Part shown: in pieces, positions 1 through 7,603 of the stretch
Position numbering within the stretch: the first letter of the stretch is position 1
How the letters are laid out: every line of letters starts with the position of its first letter
Source: Chloroflexota bacterium
GTDB taxonomy: Bacteria; Chloroflexota; Dehalococcoidia; UBA3495
DNA: 37,928 nt
Direction of reading: 5' to 3'
NCBI GenBank assembly: GCA_002716645.1
Contig: PBBR01000022.1
Coordinates: 40,280 to 78,207 of the forward strand
Program-made: the position numbers and the translations under genes
Notes under the pieces: model-generated
The model's database searches: none
The model's input: the letters and a program-made list of their open reading frames with translations, nothing else
Told to the model about the DNA's origin: nothing

Positions 1-645
1 ATTACACGGACTGCACAATCGGAGTACAGACACAAGAAACAAAGCGGTGGGCATGGCCAATATGGTCATGTAATGTTACGAGTTGAACCAATGCAAAGAG
101 ACGAAGGATTTGCATTCGGATCGGAAATAGTTGGGGGAAAAGTGCCGCGAGAATACATACCATCTGTAGAGAAAGGTGTTGTCAAAACCATGGAAGAAGG
201 TGTAGTTGCCGGGTACCCGGTAGTGGATGTGAAAGCGGTCATATACGATGGTAGCTACCACGACGTGGATTCATCAGGCATGGCCTTTGAAATCGCGGGC
301 TCTCAAGCTTTAAAGAGTGGAATGTTGGATGCTAGTCCGATTCTTTTGGAACCAATAGTTAAACTGACGATTAATGCTCCAGAAGCGTACACCGGCGAAG
401 TTATGAGCGACTTGAATGTCAAAAGAGGACGTATACTTGGTATGACACCAGAGGATAAATATACGGTGATCGAAGCTGAGGTGCCTCATTCAGAGGTTCA
501 AAGGTACGCTCAGGACTTGAGATCGTTAACGCAAGGGAGAGGGACGTACAGTCTTGAAATTGATCATTATGAGCCAGTTCCTCAGAATATTGAGCAAAAA
601 GTCATAGAAGATGCAAAAAGGGCCAAAGAGGAATCTGCGTCTTAG
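1..645 (+). CDS. Elongation factor G (EF-G2-type), C-terminal part
   Basis: The reading frame is open from the first base, so the gene starts left of the window. The visible 214 residues cover EF-G domains IV and V. They begin with the conserved stretch YRHKKQSGGHGQYGHV and continue through the domain IV loop (VGGKVPREYIPSVEKG) and the domain V fold ending near GTYSLEIDHYEPVP. EF-G is the GTPase that drives ribosomal translocation and, with RRF, ribosome recycling. The 'HKKQSGG' wording is more typical of EF-G2-type paralogues than of canonical FusA ('FAKQTGG'), and no rpsL, rpsG or tuf neighbour is visible. I therefore read it as a paralogue, but the GTPase domain that would decide this is outside the window. 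It converges with the mutase gene on the other strand. No strong terminator lies in the 39 bases between them. Confidence 0.9.
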   Translation: MTRTAQSEYRHKKQSGGHGQYGHVMLRVEPMQRDEGFAFGSEIVGGKVPREYIPSVEKGVVKTMEEGVVAGYPVVDVKAVIYDGSYHDVDSSGMAFEIAGSQALKSGMLDASPILLEPIVKLTINAPEAYTGEVMSDLNVKRGRILGMTPEDKYTVIEAEVPHSEVQRYAQDLRSLTQGRGTYSLEIDHYEPVPQNIEQKVIEDAKRAKEESAS

Positions 646-684
646 GTTGTTTAACCGGAATTAAATAATGGAAGTTGGGGGGTA

Positions 685-2346
685 TTAGAAATTCCAGGAT
701 GGCTGATATTCCCCGAATACTTCTCTAAGCACTCCCATCATCTCCCCCAGCGTAGCATATGCTTTGGATGCTTCGATGAGTGAAGGCATCAAGTTGTATG
801 AGCACTTTGCGTTGTTTCGTAACTCATTTAATTTGGATTGTACTAGGGTGTTGTCTCTAGTAGATCGTACGTGGTTGAGATTGGTTATTTGCTGAGCTTC
901 TCCTGCAGTATCTACTCTAAGTATCGGTATATTGACAGGTTCTTCGGACTGGTATTGATTTACCCCGATTAGGATTTGTTCTTTCTTATCTTCTTCAGTC
1001 TGATATAGAAACGCTGACTCCGCGATTTCTTGCTGGAAGAAGCCCTGCTTAAGAGCTGGTATAACTCCGCCGAGACTATCGATTTGTGTGAAATATTGGT
1101 ATACCTCACTTTCAATTTGATCAGTTAAAGATTCAAGATAGTAACTGCCTCCTAATGGATCTACTGTGTCAGTTATACCACTCTCACTGGCGATAATCTG
1201 TTGAGTGCGTAATGCTTGAAGGGCTGCGTCTGCGGATGGTAATGCCAATGCTTCATCTTTAGCATTGGTGTGTAGTGATTGACAGCCACCTAGCACCGCA
1301 GCAAGCGCTTGTATGGTGACTCGAATTACGTTGTTTTCAGGCTGCTGAGCTGTTAATGCTACCCCAGATGTTTGGGCGTGAAATCTCAACCATTGTGACC
1401 TTTCGTTTAGTGCTCCATAGGTGTTTTTTAGTTCTTTCGCCCATATTCTCCGTGCTGCGCGGAACTTTGCAACCTCTTCGAACAGATTGTTATGTACGTT
1501 AAAGAAGTGGCTGAACCTAGGTGCGAATGAGTCAATATCTAGTCCGCGATCGATACAGTGCTGTATATACTCAAATCCGTCTGCTAGTGTGAATGCCAAC
1601 TCTTGTACGGCATTTGCTCCTGCTTCCCTAATATGGTATCCGCTCACGCTGATGGGATTCCATAATGGCATATGTTTTGTCGCAAATTCTATAGTGTCGG
1701 TTACTAGGCGCATGGAGGGCTCAGGCGGGAATATGTATTCGTTCTGGGCAATGTATTCCTTGAGTATGTCATTTTGTAGAGTTCCACCTAACTTAGCTAT
1801 AGGAATACCACGTGTTTCCGCAAGTGCTATATACATGGCCCAAATTATCGCAGCTGGGCTATTTATAGTCATAGACGTCGTAATTTTATCTAGCTCTATC
1901 CCTTCGAATAATGTCTCCATATCTGATAGAGAGGAGACTGCTACTCCACATTTTCCGAATTCTCCTGATGCTCGCTGGTCATCCGTGTCGTAGCCGTATA
2001 ACGTAGGCATATCAAAAGCTACGCTCAGTCCGGTCTGGCCATTATTTAAAAGGAATTTAAATCTCTCGTTTGTTTCTTCTGGTAGTCCGTACCCTGCGAA
2101 CATGCGCATAGTCCAGAGTCGACTTCTGTAGCCGTTGGGATGAATGCCACGTGTGAAAGGATATTCTCCGGGGAAGCCATTATCGTTCCAAGCTATACTG
2201 TCGGCCAAATCCGTTGGTGTGTATAGCGGGTTTACATCTATTTGCGATAGAGTTTTGTATTTAGATTTTCGTTGGGACAAAGAGTCTGATTTAAGCTGCC
2301 AATCGTGAACTAAATTTTCTAGTTGCTGCTCGTTGTTTGTACTCAA
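685..2346 (-). CDS. Acyl-CoA mutase large subunit, isobutyryl-CoA mutase-like
   Basis: This 553-residue protein is the TIM-barrel catalytic subunit of a B12-dependent acyl-CoA mutase (methylmalonyl-CoA mutase superfamily). Family blocks seen are [52 protein letters not shown] (Tyr237-His238) and the C-terminal [16 protein letters not shown]. The cobalamin-binding domain (DxHxxG) is absent, so a separate small subunit is needed, and none is in the window. Two substrate-pocket positions are telling. Methylmalonyl-CoA mutase has Tyr89 and Arg207 (Propionibacterium numbering), whereas this protein has Phe83 and Gln201. That is the pair reported for isobutyryl-CoA mutase, which interconverts isobutyryl- and n-butyryl-CoA. 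The mutase fold is certain and the substrate is an inference. It lies 39 bases after tyrS on the same strand and may be read with it. Confidence 0.93.
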   Translation of the reverse strand: MSTNNEQQLENLVHDWQLKSDSLSQRKSKYKTLSQIDVNPLYTPTDLADSIAWNDNGFPGEYPFTRGIHPNGYRSRLWTMRMFAGYGLPEETNERFKFLLNNGQTGLSVAFDMPTLYGYDTDDQRASGEFGKCGVAVSSLSDMETLFEGIELDKITTSMTINSPAAIIWAMYIALAETRGIPIAKLGGTLQNDILKEYIAQNEYIFPPEPSMRLVTDTIEFATKHMPLWNPISVSGYHIREAGANAVQELAFTLADGFEYIQHCIDRGLDIDSFAPRFSHFFNVHNNLFEEVAKFRAARRIWAKELKNTYGALNERSQWLRFHAQTSGVALTAQQPENNVIRVTIQALAAVLGGCQSLHTNAKDEALALPSADAALQALRTQQIIASESGITDTVDPLGGSYYLESLTDQIESEVYQYFTQIDSLGGVIPALKQGFFQQEIAESAFLYQTEEDKKEQILIGVNQYQSEEPVNIPILRVDTAGEAQQITNLNHVRSTRDNTLVQSKLNELRNNAKCSYNLMPSLIEASKAYATLGEMMGVLREVFGEYQPSWNF

Positions 2347-2381
2347 AACATCACTCTGAAAACAAGAATTTATGCTTGCAA

Positions 2382-2402
2382 ATTGTTAAACGAGTTTAAC
2401 AA
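2382..2402. repeat. Near-perfect palindrome at the tyrS 3' end
   Basis: TTGTTAAAC, a two-base centre (GA) and GTTTAACAA form an inverted repeat with 9-base arms, overlapping the tyrS stop codon. It could be a weak hairpin between tyrS and the mutase gene, or an operator for the mutase gene 36 bases downstream. The centre is too small for a standard terminator loop and there is no clear T tract. Confidence 0.4.
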
Positions 2403-3600
2403 ATCTTCGTTTGCCCACCTTAATTATGTCACCGATGTGCCAGGAAGTAATCTGGTTGTTATCAAGAATAGCTGCTTCTTCGGATTCTCTAATCAACTCT
2501 ACTGCTTGCTGATTAATTAATCTTTTGGCTTCGCTGCTGCTAGCTGCTAGCCCTGTTTCTACTAGTAGTTTGTTCAAGGGGGTAGCTTGAGAGCTTAACA
2601 GGTTTGATACATCGTATGTGGGTATGTCGATAGGTATATTTCGGCCTTGTACTACGGCCTCGAATCTGGTCTGTGCGTCAGTGGCCGATTCACGTCCATG
2701 AAAAGAATTGGTGATATCCCAAGATAACTGTTTTTTGAATTCCATTGGATTTGCGCGGTCTTCTGATATTTCAGAGGAAATGGCTTCTAGATCTGATGTT
2801 TTTATATCAGTCAGATACTCAAAATATGGAACTATCAGGTTATCCGGTAGGGACATAACTTTCCCGTACATATCATCGGCGGATTCTTCTAATGCAATAT
2901 AATTACCAAGGCTTTTGCTCATTTTTTGTACACCGTCTGTGCCAACTAGTATCGGCATTAAGAAGCATTGTTGAGGTTTTTGCCCCATCATGCCTTGGAG
3001 TTCTCTTCCTACCAGAAGATTGAACATTTGGTCGGTGCCACCGAATTCAACGTCTGATTCGATGGCTACTGAGTCGTAAGCTTGCAGTAGTGGGTACAAC
3101 AATTCTGTAATTGCAATCGGTTTGTGTTCGCTAAAGCGTTTCGCAAAATCGTCTCGTTCCAAGAACTGCGCTACTGTAAATTTACTTGTTAAGCCCAATA
3201 TGTCAGATAGCGTAAACTTTCCAAACCATTCGCTTTGCCATTCAACTTGAGTGCGGTCCTTGTCTACTACCTGAAAAAATTGTCTCATGTATGATTCAGC
3301 GTTTGCGACTACTTGTTCGTGGGTTAGCATGGGACGTGTAGCAGATTGTCCGCTCGGGTCGCCGATCTGTGCAGTCCAATCTCCGACAATAAGTATTACC
3401 TGATGTCCTAAATCTTGCAGTTGACGAAGTTTTCTTAGTCCTACGACATGACCTAGGTGTATATCTGGGCGACTAGGATCGAATCCCATTTTTAATCTGA
3501 GGGGTTTGCCACCCTTAAGCATCTCGATAAATTCCGTTTCGGAAATTATTTCTTTTACACCTTTTCTAGTGATGATATCGAGTTCGGATTCGCTAATCAC
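2386..3600 (-). CDS. tyrS: Tyrosyl-tRNA synthetase
   Basis: This class I aminoacyl-tRNA synthetase charges tRNA-Tyr with tyrosine in the cytoplasm. The 404-residue length is normal. The HIGH-type motif is HLGH at residues 48-51 and the second signature is a true KMSKS at 226-230, which places it with the TyrZ-like bacterial type. The GGTDQMFN block of the Tyr-site region is present at about 187-194. The last 60 or so residues form an S4-type RNA-binding domain (LNKLLVETGLAASSSEAKRLI). The start lies within the last codons of ribF, an 8-base overlap that suggests translational coupling. No T-box leader is possible at this position, since the gene has no untranslated leader of its own. Confidence 0.97.
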   Translation of the reverse strand: MISESELDIITRKGVKEIISETEFIEMLKGGKPLRLKMGFDPSRPDIHLGHVVGLRKLRQLQDLGHQVILIVGDWTAQIGDPSGQSATRPMLTHEQVVANAESYMRQFFQVVDKDRTQVEWQSEWFGKFTLSDILGLTSKFTVAQFLERDDFAKRFSEHKPIAITELLYPLLQAYDSVAIESDVEFGGTDQMFNLLVGRELQGMMGQKPQQCFLMPILVGTDGVQKMSKSLGNYIALEESADDMYGKVMSLPDNLIVPYFEYLTDIKTSDLEAISSEISEDRANPMEFKKQLSWDITNSFHGRESATDAQTRFEAVVQGRNIPIDIPTYDVSNLLSSQATPLNKLLVETGLAASSSEAKRLINQQAVELIRESEEAAILDNNQITSWHIGDIIKVGKRRFVKLV

Positions 3601-4531
3601 TATCAGCTCCTTCTAACGCGGTCAAGATAGCTCTTGTATTAGTCACATCTGCGTTTACCTGATGTATTAATGATTCTATATTCGGAAAAGCTTCTTGTCC
3701 TCTGATGCGTTCAACGAATTTTAGATCGATATTTTGGCCATATAAATCTCCTGAAAAGTCTAATATATAAGCTTCAACAAGCCTTTCACTTAGCCCAAAT
3801 GTAGGCCGTATGCCTATACTAGTAGCGGACATGTATCTCTTTCCATTTATGTGAGCCCAAGCCGCAAAAATGCCATCACCAGGGAGTAATAAATCGTTGT
3901 TTATACTTAAATTAGCGGTTGGGAATCCTAATTCGCGGCCTCGCTTATCTCCATGTATTACAGTTCCTGAGAGCTGGAAATGTCTACCGAGTAAAGTATT
4001 GGCTTGAACGATGTCACCGTTGGATATTGATTCTCTGATGACTCGACTTCTGATTGTTCTACCGTCGTCTGTAAACGGTGTTACGGTCTTGACCCAGAAA
4101 CCCATTTCGAGGCCTAGTTTTTCTAAGAGGTCTGCATCTCCTTCGCGGTTTCTTCCGATTGCACAGTCGGGCCCGAGGACTAAGCCTTTCATATTCAACG
4201 AATCGACTAGCATCTGAGCAAAGTCTCGTGCAGTTACTTCAGATAAGCTTTTGCTGAAATCCAGAGGGATTACAATTTTCACTCCCTGATCTTTCAAAAG
4301 TTCCACTTTTTGCGATGTAGATGTCAGGAAGCTTACTTTGAAGTCAGGATTTATTATTGATGCTGGATGATTTATGAAAGTTACGACAGCTGTATCATGA
4401 TCTTGTGGCGACGCTTTGAGCAGTTCGCTTAATAAATAGCAATGCCCTCTATGCACGCCGTCAAAAACACCTATGGTTACTATCGTATTTCTTTCAGGAG
4501 CAGCATCCGCCAATTGTTGGCGATACTTCAT
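3593..4531 (-). CDS. ribF: Bifunctional riboflavin kinase / FAD synthetase
   Basis: RibF phosphorylates riboflavin to FMN and adenylates FMN to FAD. The N-terminal nucleotidyltransferase motif GVFDGVHRGH (residues 21-30 from the chosen start) and the C-terminal flavokinase motifs (RGRELGFPTANLSI, GIFAAWAHING and SIGIRPTF) are all present. The frame can be extended upstream to 4642, but that adds 37 residues with no family counterpart and no Shine-Dalgarno sequence. The ATG at 4529-4531 leaves 18 residues before the first motif, which is usual for the family, and has a modest AGAGAG upstream. The resulting 312 residues match the usual length. It overlaps tyrS by 8 bases downstream and is divergent from rsmD. 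Confidence 0.95.
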   Translation of the reverse strand: MKYRQQLADAAPERNTIVTIGVFDGVHRGHCYLLSELLKASPQDHDTAVVTFINHPASIINPDFKVSFLTSTSQKVELLKDQGVKIVIPLDFSKSLSEVTARDFAQMLVDSLNMKGLVLGPDCAIGRNREGDADLLEKLGLEMGFWVKTVTPFTDDGRTIRSRVIRESISNGDIVQANTLLGRHFQLSGTVIHGDKRGRELGFPTANLSINNDLLLPGDGIFAAWAHINGKRYMSATSIGIRPTFGLSERLVEAYILDFSGDLYGQNIDLKFVERIRGQEAFPNIESLIHQVNADVTNTRAILTALEGADSD

Positions 4532-4688
4532 GATGATCGTGTCTCTCTGTGTAGTATCGAATCCGAGTTTATTGTAATGCTTAGCAACGTAATAAGAAAG
4601 GTTGCGCGATTGGAATAGCATAGCGGCCAAATCGGTTGTCATCTAAAAGCTTTTACAAAGCTTCTAAAATCCGCAATCAATGTCACTG

Positions 4689-4717
4689 TTGCAAATATAA
4701 GTCACACGGTATATTTA
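4689..4717 (+). promoter_or_regulatory. Weak candidate promoter for rsmD-coaD
   Basis: TTGCAA at 4689-4694 is followed after 17 bases by TATTTA at 4712-4717, in the divergent gap between ribF and rsmD. The match is loose in this AT-rich sequence. Confidence 0.25.
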
Positions 4718-4835
4718 AGCTACTTTCAGTGTAGCCAATGGATTGATAGAAGTTACGACAGAATTGCCCAAAATTCGTTTCTGGAACGCTGGAAAATATG
4801 TAGATGTTTTGGATATCATGCCTTCTAAAGCCTCA

Positions 4836-5384
4836 ATGAGAGTAATTGGTGGGACTGCGAAAGGGCGGCGGATTAGAGGTACTCTCTCTCCAAAGGCTCG
4901 TCCTACAACTGAACGTGTAAGGTCTGCTATTTTCAATATATTAGATCCTTATGAGTTTATAGATCAGAAAGTTTTGGATTTATTCGCGGGTTCTGGCAGT
5001 CTCGGCATTGAAGCATTGAGTCAGGGAGCTGCTTGGGTGGATTTTGTAGAAATAGACAGTAACCAATGCCAAGTTATTCAATCTAATCTTGAAGACACGG
5101 GCTTCAAGGATAAGGCGTATGTTCGATGTGGAGATGTGAAGAGAGTATTGCCTCATCTCAATGGGCCGTATAGCTTGGTTATGTTAGATCCGCCATATCG
5201 ATTGGAAACTACCGCGAATGTCATTCAGAGTATTTCTGATTCAGAGGGATTGGTCGAGGTCGGAGGCACTGTTATTGTTGGGCATTCGAGACATAGTGAA
5301 CTTGCAGAAACTTACGGATCTTTAAGTCTTGAGTCTCACCGAAGGTATGGAGATAACTTAGTAGAGTTTTACTCGAAAAGGTAG
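4836..5384 (+). CDS. rsmD: 16S rRNA (guanine(966)-N(2))-methyltransferase RsmD
   Basis: RsmD methylates N2 of G966 in 16S rRNA of the small subunit, using S-adenosylmethionine. From the chosen start the protein opens with the family N terminus MRVIGGTAKGRRI, then ARPTTERVRSAIFNIL, the SAM-binding motif LDLFAGSGSLGIEA, and the catalytic (N/D)PPY motif seen as MLDPPY. The frame is open back to a TTG at 4743, but those extra 31 residues have no family counterpart. Neither the 4743 nor the 4836 start has a good ribosome binding site, so the start rests on homology. coaD begins 9 bases after the stop, the common bacterial rsmD-coaD pair. Confidence 0.93.
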   Translation: MRVIGGTAKGRRIRGTLSPKARPTTERVRSAIFNILDPYEFIDQKVLDLFAGSGSLGIEALSQGAAWVDFVEIDSNQCQVIQSNLEDTGFKDKAYVRCGDVKRVLPHLNGPYSLVMLDPPYRLETTANVIQSISDSEGLVEVGGTVIVGHSRHSELAETYGSLSLESHRRYGDNLVEFYSKR

Positions 5385-5393
5385 TCATTAGGT

Positions 5394-5888
5394 ATGGTAA
5401 CAGCTATTTATCCAGGGACGTTTGATCCAGTAACCCTAGGTCATGTAGATATCTCTGCAAGAGCTTCTTTGCTATTTGACAGGGTTATTGTTGCTGTTTA
5501 CTCCACTCCGTCGAAGAACTTACTTTTTACTACAGACGAAAGAGTGGGCTTGTTCAAAGAATCTGTCGCTCATCTGAGTAATGTTGAAGTAGTAGAGTTT
5601 GAGGGCTTGGTGGTTAGGTTTGCTCAAGAGGTTGGAGCTGCCGTTATTGTGCGCGGATTGCGCAGTGGATCAGACTTTGAGTATGAATTCGAGATGGCGT
5701 TTATGAACCGAAGGCTTGCGCCGAATGTAGATATGGTTTCGTTTATGACATCTCAGGAATATATGTTTATTAGTTCTAGTTTGCTAAAAGAAGTGGCTCT
5801 GTTGAATGGAGATGTAACTGATATGGTTACTCCCCGAGTTGCGGAAGCAGTATATGCCAAATATGGGAAGCCGGTACCGAAAATATAA
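5394..5888 (+). CDS. coaD: Phosphopantetheine adenylyltransferase
   Basis: CoaD transfers AMP from ATP to 4'-phosphopantetheine, the penultimate step of coenzyme A synthesis. At 164 residues it has the usual length. The nucleotidyltransferase motif TLGH (residues 14-17) sits in YPGTFDPVTLGHVDI. The family blocks VRGLRSGSDFEYEFEMA and the ISSSLLKEVA motif near the C terminus are intact. It follows rsmD by 9 bases and precedes the SepIVA-like gene, so the three probably form one operon. Confidence 0.97.
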   Translation: MVTAIYPGTFDPVTLGHVDISARASLLFDRVIVAVYSTPSKNLLFTTDERVGLFKESVAHLSNVEVVEFEGLVVRFAQEVGAAVIVRGLRSGSDFEYEFEMAFMNRRLAPNVDMVSFMTSQEYMFISSSLLKEVALLNGDVTDMVTPRVAEAVYAKYGKPVPKI

Positions 5889-5910
5889 ATAACCGGGCAA
5901 GGAGGGCGTC

Positions 5911-6423
5911 ATAGACATTATAAATGTGGTCGACAGGTTAGAGACATTGATAAACACGAGTAAAGTGGTTCCAGTGAGCGGTAGTTTATTGGTGGACAAA
6001 AAGAAAGTTCTGGAACTGGTAGACCAACTAAGGCTGGCTATCCCTCAGGAAGTGAAGCAAGCTGAAGAAGTTCTTATCCAGAAAGACCAGATTATGAACA
6101 ACGCCATGGTGGAAGCTAGGAGAGCGAAATCACAGGCGGAAGATGAGTTCATGGAGAAGCTTAATCAGAATGAACTGCTAAAAAGAGCTGAAGAAATGTT
6201 ATCGGACGCTGAGCATAAAGCTAATCGTATTACTGATCAGGCGGAAGCAGAGGCTCATGCGAAACGTACTGAGGCAGACGCTTACGCACTAAGAGCACTA
6301 AGGGCCTTTGAGAAAGAGCTGAATACGCTACATGGTTCTGTAAGGGCCGGAATTGATCTTCTGGCAGGTAATGCTCTTGTAAACAATAGTTATGACCCTG
6401 TTCCTGCTGCAGCGGACGATTAG
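5911..6423 (+). CDS. SepIVA/DivIVA-like coiled-coil protein
   Basis: The opening part, VVDRLETLI... then VDKKKVLELVDQLRLAIP, matches the head segment of the small SepIVA-type, DivIVA-related proteins seen near coaD in Actinobacteria and relatives. Those act in septum or envelope organisation. Residues of about 45-145 are a charged, Ala/Glu-rich coiled coil, and a short disordered acidic tail follows. The start is odd. A good GGAGGG lies at 5901-5906. The codon at the right spacing, and at the place where homologues start (M-D-I/V-x-x-V-D-R-L), is ATA at 5911, giving (I)DIINVVDRLE. The first standard start is GTG at 5926, about 20 bases from that ribosome binding site, and it would trim five conserved residues. 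The cellular role is inferred from the family only. Confidence 0.75.
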   Translation: MDIINVVDRLETLINTSKVVPVSGSLLVDKKKVLELVDQLRLAIPQEVKQAEEVLIQKDQIMNNAMVEARRAKSQAEDEFMEKLNQNELLKRAEEMLSDAEHKANRITDQAEAEAHAKRTEADAYALRALRAFEKELNTLHGSVRAGIDLLAGNALVNNSYDPVPAAADD

Positions 6424-6427
6424 TTCC

Positions 6428-6448
6428 TATATCGAGTGACGCGATATA
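6428..6448 (+). repeat. Hairpin just after the SepIVA-like gene
   Basis: TATATCG (6428-6434) and CGATATA (6442-6448) pair across a seven-base loop, five bases after the stop codon. No T tract follows, so it is more likely an mRNA 3' structure than a terminator. Confidence 0.35.
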
Positions 6449-6549
6449 ACAAGTATAGTAACCTCTGGAAAATAATGGTTTGCAATAGTGAGCATTAATT
6501 TCTATGGACGCTACATTGATGTTTATTGCGCAAACTTCATGGAACACAG

Positions 6550-6586
6550 AAACACTCCCTCTCTAATTGGGGGAGTGTTTCATTTA
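6550..6586 (+). terminator. Rho-independent terminator of the rsmD-coaD-SepIVA-like operon
   Basis: AAACACTCCC at 6550-6559 pairs perfectly with GGGAGTGTTT at 6571-6580 across an 11-base loop. The end of the stem and its flank are T-rich (GTTTCATTT). It lies about 130 bases after the last stop codon, just before a candidate promoter for the next gene. Confidence 0.8.
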
Positions 6587-6591
6587 CTGGG

Positions 6592-6621
6592 TTGACATCC
6601 CAAATCGTACAGGTCTAGAAT
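6592..6621 (+). promoter_or_regulatory. Candidate sigma-70-type promoter for the DUF151 gene
   Basis: A perfect -35 box TTGACA at 6592-6597 is followed after 18 bases by TAGAAT at 6616-6621. Transcription would begin near 6628, leaving a short leader that carries the GGAGGG ribosome binding site at 6635-6640. The position just after a terminator and just before a gene supports it. Confidence 0.6.
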
Positions 6622-6645
6622 TTTCAGGGTAATTGGAGGGTGAAT

Positions 6646-7206
6646 ATGCAGGAACTAACCATAGATAGCATACGAGTAAGCCCTATGAATTACCAACGAG
6701 TAGTAATCTTAAAGGAAAAAGACTCTGATAGGTATCTTCCGATTTGGATAGGCCCATCGGAAGCTGATGCTATAGCTGTAAAGCTTCAAGACTTAAGTGT
6801 TCCCAGGCCTCTGACTCACGATCTTTTGAGGACCGTCATTGATACCTTGGGAGGTGAAGTCTCCCATATCCTAGTTAATGATCTGGAAAACGATACTTTT
6901 TACGCGAAGATTGTGATTAAGGTGGACGATAAAATTCAAGAGATAGACTCACGTCCAAGTGATGCTATGGCCTTAGCTGTTAGGTTTAAGGCTCCTATAT
7001 TTGCAGAAGATGCCGTTATGGATAGAGCGGGTGTTTTGCTAGATAAAGAGACAGGGAAACCAATGATTCCGGATAGACCAGGTCAAACCGAAACTCCTGA
7101 CAGCGCAGAGGTTAATGAGGAGGAGTTAAGACGGATGTCTGCCTTCACTGATTTCATAAACGATTTAGATTTGGACGACTTTGGAAAGCCACAAGCAGGA
7201 GTGTAA
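6646..7206 (+). CDS. Bifunctional nuclease domain (DUF151) protein
   Basis: The N-terminal 140 residues match the DUF151/BFN family: MQELTIDSIRVSP, then VVILKEKDSDRYLPIWIGPSEADAIA and SRPSDAMALAVRF. The family is named for a plant protein with reported DNase and RNase activity. Its role in bacteria is poorly defined. The C-terminal 45 or so residues are polar and acidic (SAEVNEEELRRMSAF...) and lack the UVR motif that some members carry. A GTG at 6640 would also open the frame, but it lies inside the GGAGGG ribosome binding site, so the ATG at 6646, six bases after GGAGG, is chosen. It appears to be a single-gene unit with its own promoter, and a hairpin follows. Confidence 0.88.
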   Translation: MQELTIDSIRVSPMNYQRVVILKEKDSDRYLPIWIGPSEADAIAVKLQDLSVPRPLTHDLLRTVIDTLGGEVSHILVNDLENDTFYAKIVIKVDDKIQEIDSRPSDAMALAVRFKAPIFAEDAVMDRAGVLLDKETGKPMIPDRPGQTETPDSAEVNEEELRRMSAFTDFINDLDLDDFGKPQAGV

Positions 7207-7217
7207 GGTATAACAGC

Positions 7218-7265
7218 AAATTGAGTGTATAAGACATATAAGTCTTTTATCAACTCAATTTCTAC
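7218..7265 (+). terminator. Nested hairpin, likely terminator of the DUF151 gene
   Basis: AAATTGAGT (7218-7226) pairs with ACTCAATTT (7253-7261). Inside it, AAGAC (7231-7235) pairs with GTCTT (7242-7246). The outer stem ends in TTT. It starts 11 bases after the stop codon and precedes the ATP synthase operon promoter region. Confidence 0.55.
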
Positions 7266-7310
7266 GATTTTCGTTAACTCAGATACTTAATTCGTCTACA
7301 ATTTGGCAAA

Positions 7311-7339
7311 TTGACTTTTAAAAACCTGAATGATAACAT
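7311..7339 (+). promoter_or_regulatory. Candidate promoter of the ATP synthase operon
   Basis: TTGACT at 7311-7316 and TAACAT at 7334-7339 are separated by 17 bases. The predicted start of transcription near 7346 falls right at the beginning of atpI/Z and would cut into its GAGG ribosome binding site. Either the true start of the first gene is later, its leader is almost absent, or a different promoter is used. Confidence 0.45.
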
Positions 7340-7351
7340 TTGCGAGGTTTC

Positions 7352-7603
7352 TTGATAGGGCATCCTAGATGGGCTATAGCGCTAAGACTCGCTGGCCTGG
7401 GATGGTACGTAGCGTTTTGCATAGTCGGCGGTATTGTAGTCGGCATAATGCTCGACAAATGGTTGGGCTCAGTCTTCATTCTTACCTTGATAGGTATACT
7501 TGTGGGAACTGTTGCGGCGTTCTGGGGTATATATAAGATGGTTGAACCAATGCTCTATAACTCGGGAAAGCAGTCCCTAAAAAAACAGAGGGGTGACAAA
7601 TAG
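7352..7603 (+). CDS. AtpI/AtpZ-like F0F1 ATPase accessory membrane protein
   Basis: A short protein of about 83 residues with two predicted membrane helices (roughly LGWYVAFCIVGGIVVGIML and FILTLIGILVGTVAAFWGIY) joined by the D-K-W-L-G-S turn typical of AtpI/AtpZ family members. These sit first in many F-type ATPase operons and help assembly of the c-ring or membrane sector. The frame opens at a TTG at 7340, but that codon touches the putative -10 box. A TTG at 7352, five bases after a GAGG, is the better guess. No ATG is available in the N-terminal part. The stop codon overlaps the GTG start of atpB by one base. Confidence 0.75.
   Translation: MIGHPRWAIALRLAGLGWYVAFCIVGGIVVGIMLDKWLGSVFILTLIGILVGTVAAFWGIYKMVEPMLYNSGKQSLKKQRGDK

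Noticed and set aside
1421..1993. 190-residue open frame on the plus strand inside the mutase gene
   Set aside because: It is antisense to a well-supported gene, has no recognisable domain and no ribosome binding site.
4532..4642. N-terminal extension of ribF to 4642
   Set aside because: The 37 added residues have no family counterpart and no ribosome binding site, and the ATG at 4531 gives the normal RibF N terminus.
6230..6547. 105-residue minus-strand frame across the SepIVA-like gene end
   Set aside because: No start signal or similarity. The region is explained by the plus-strand coiled-coil gene and its 3' structure.
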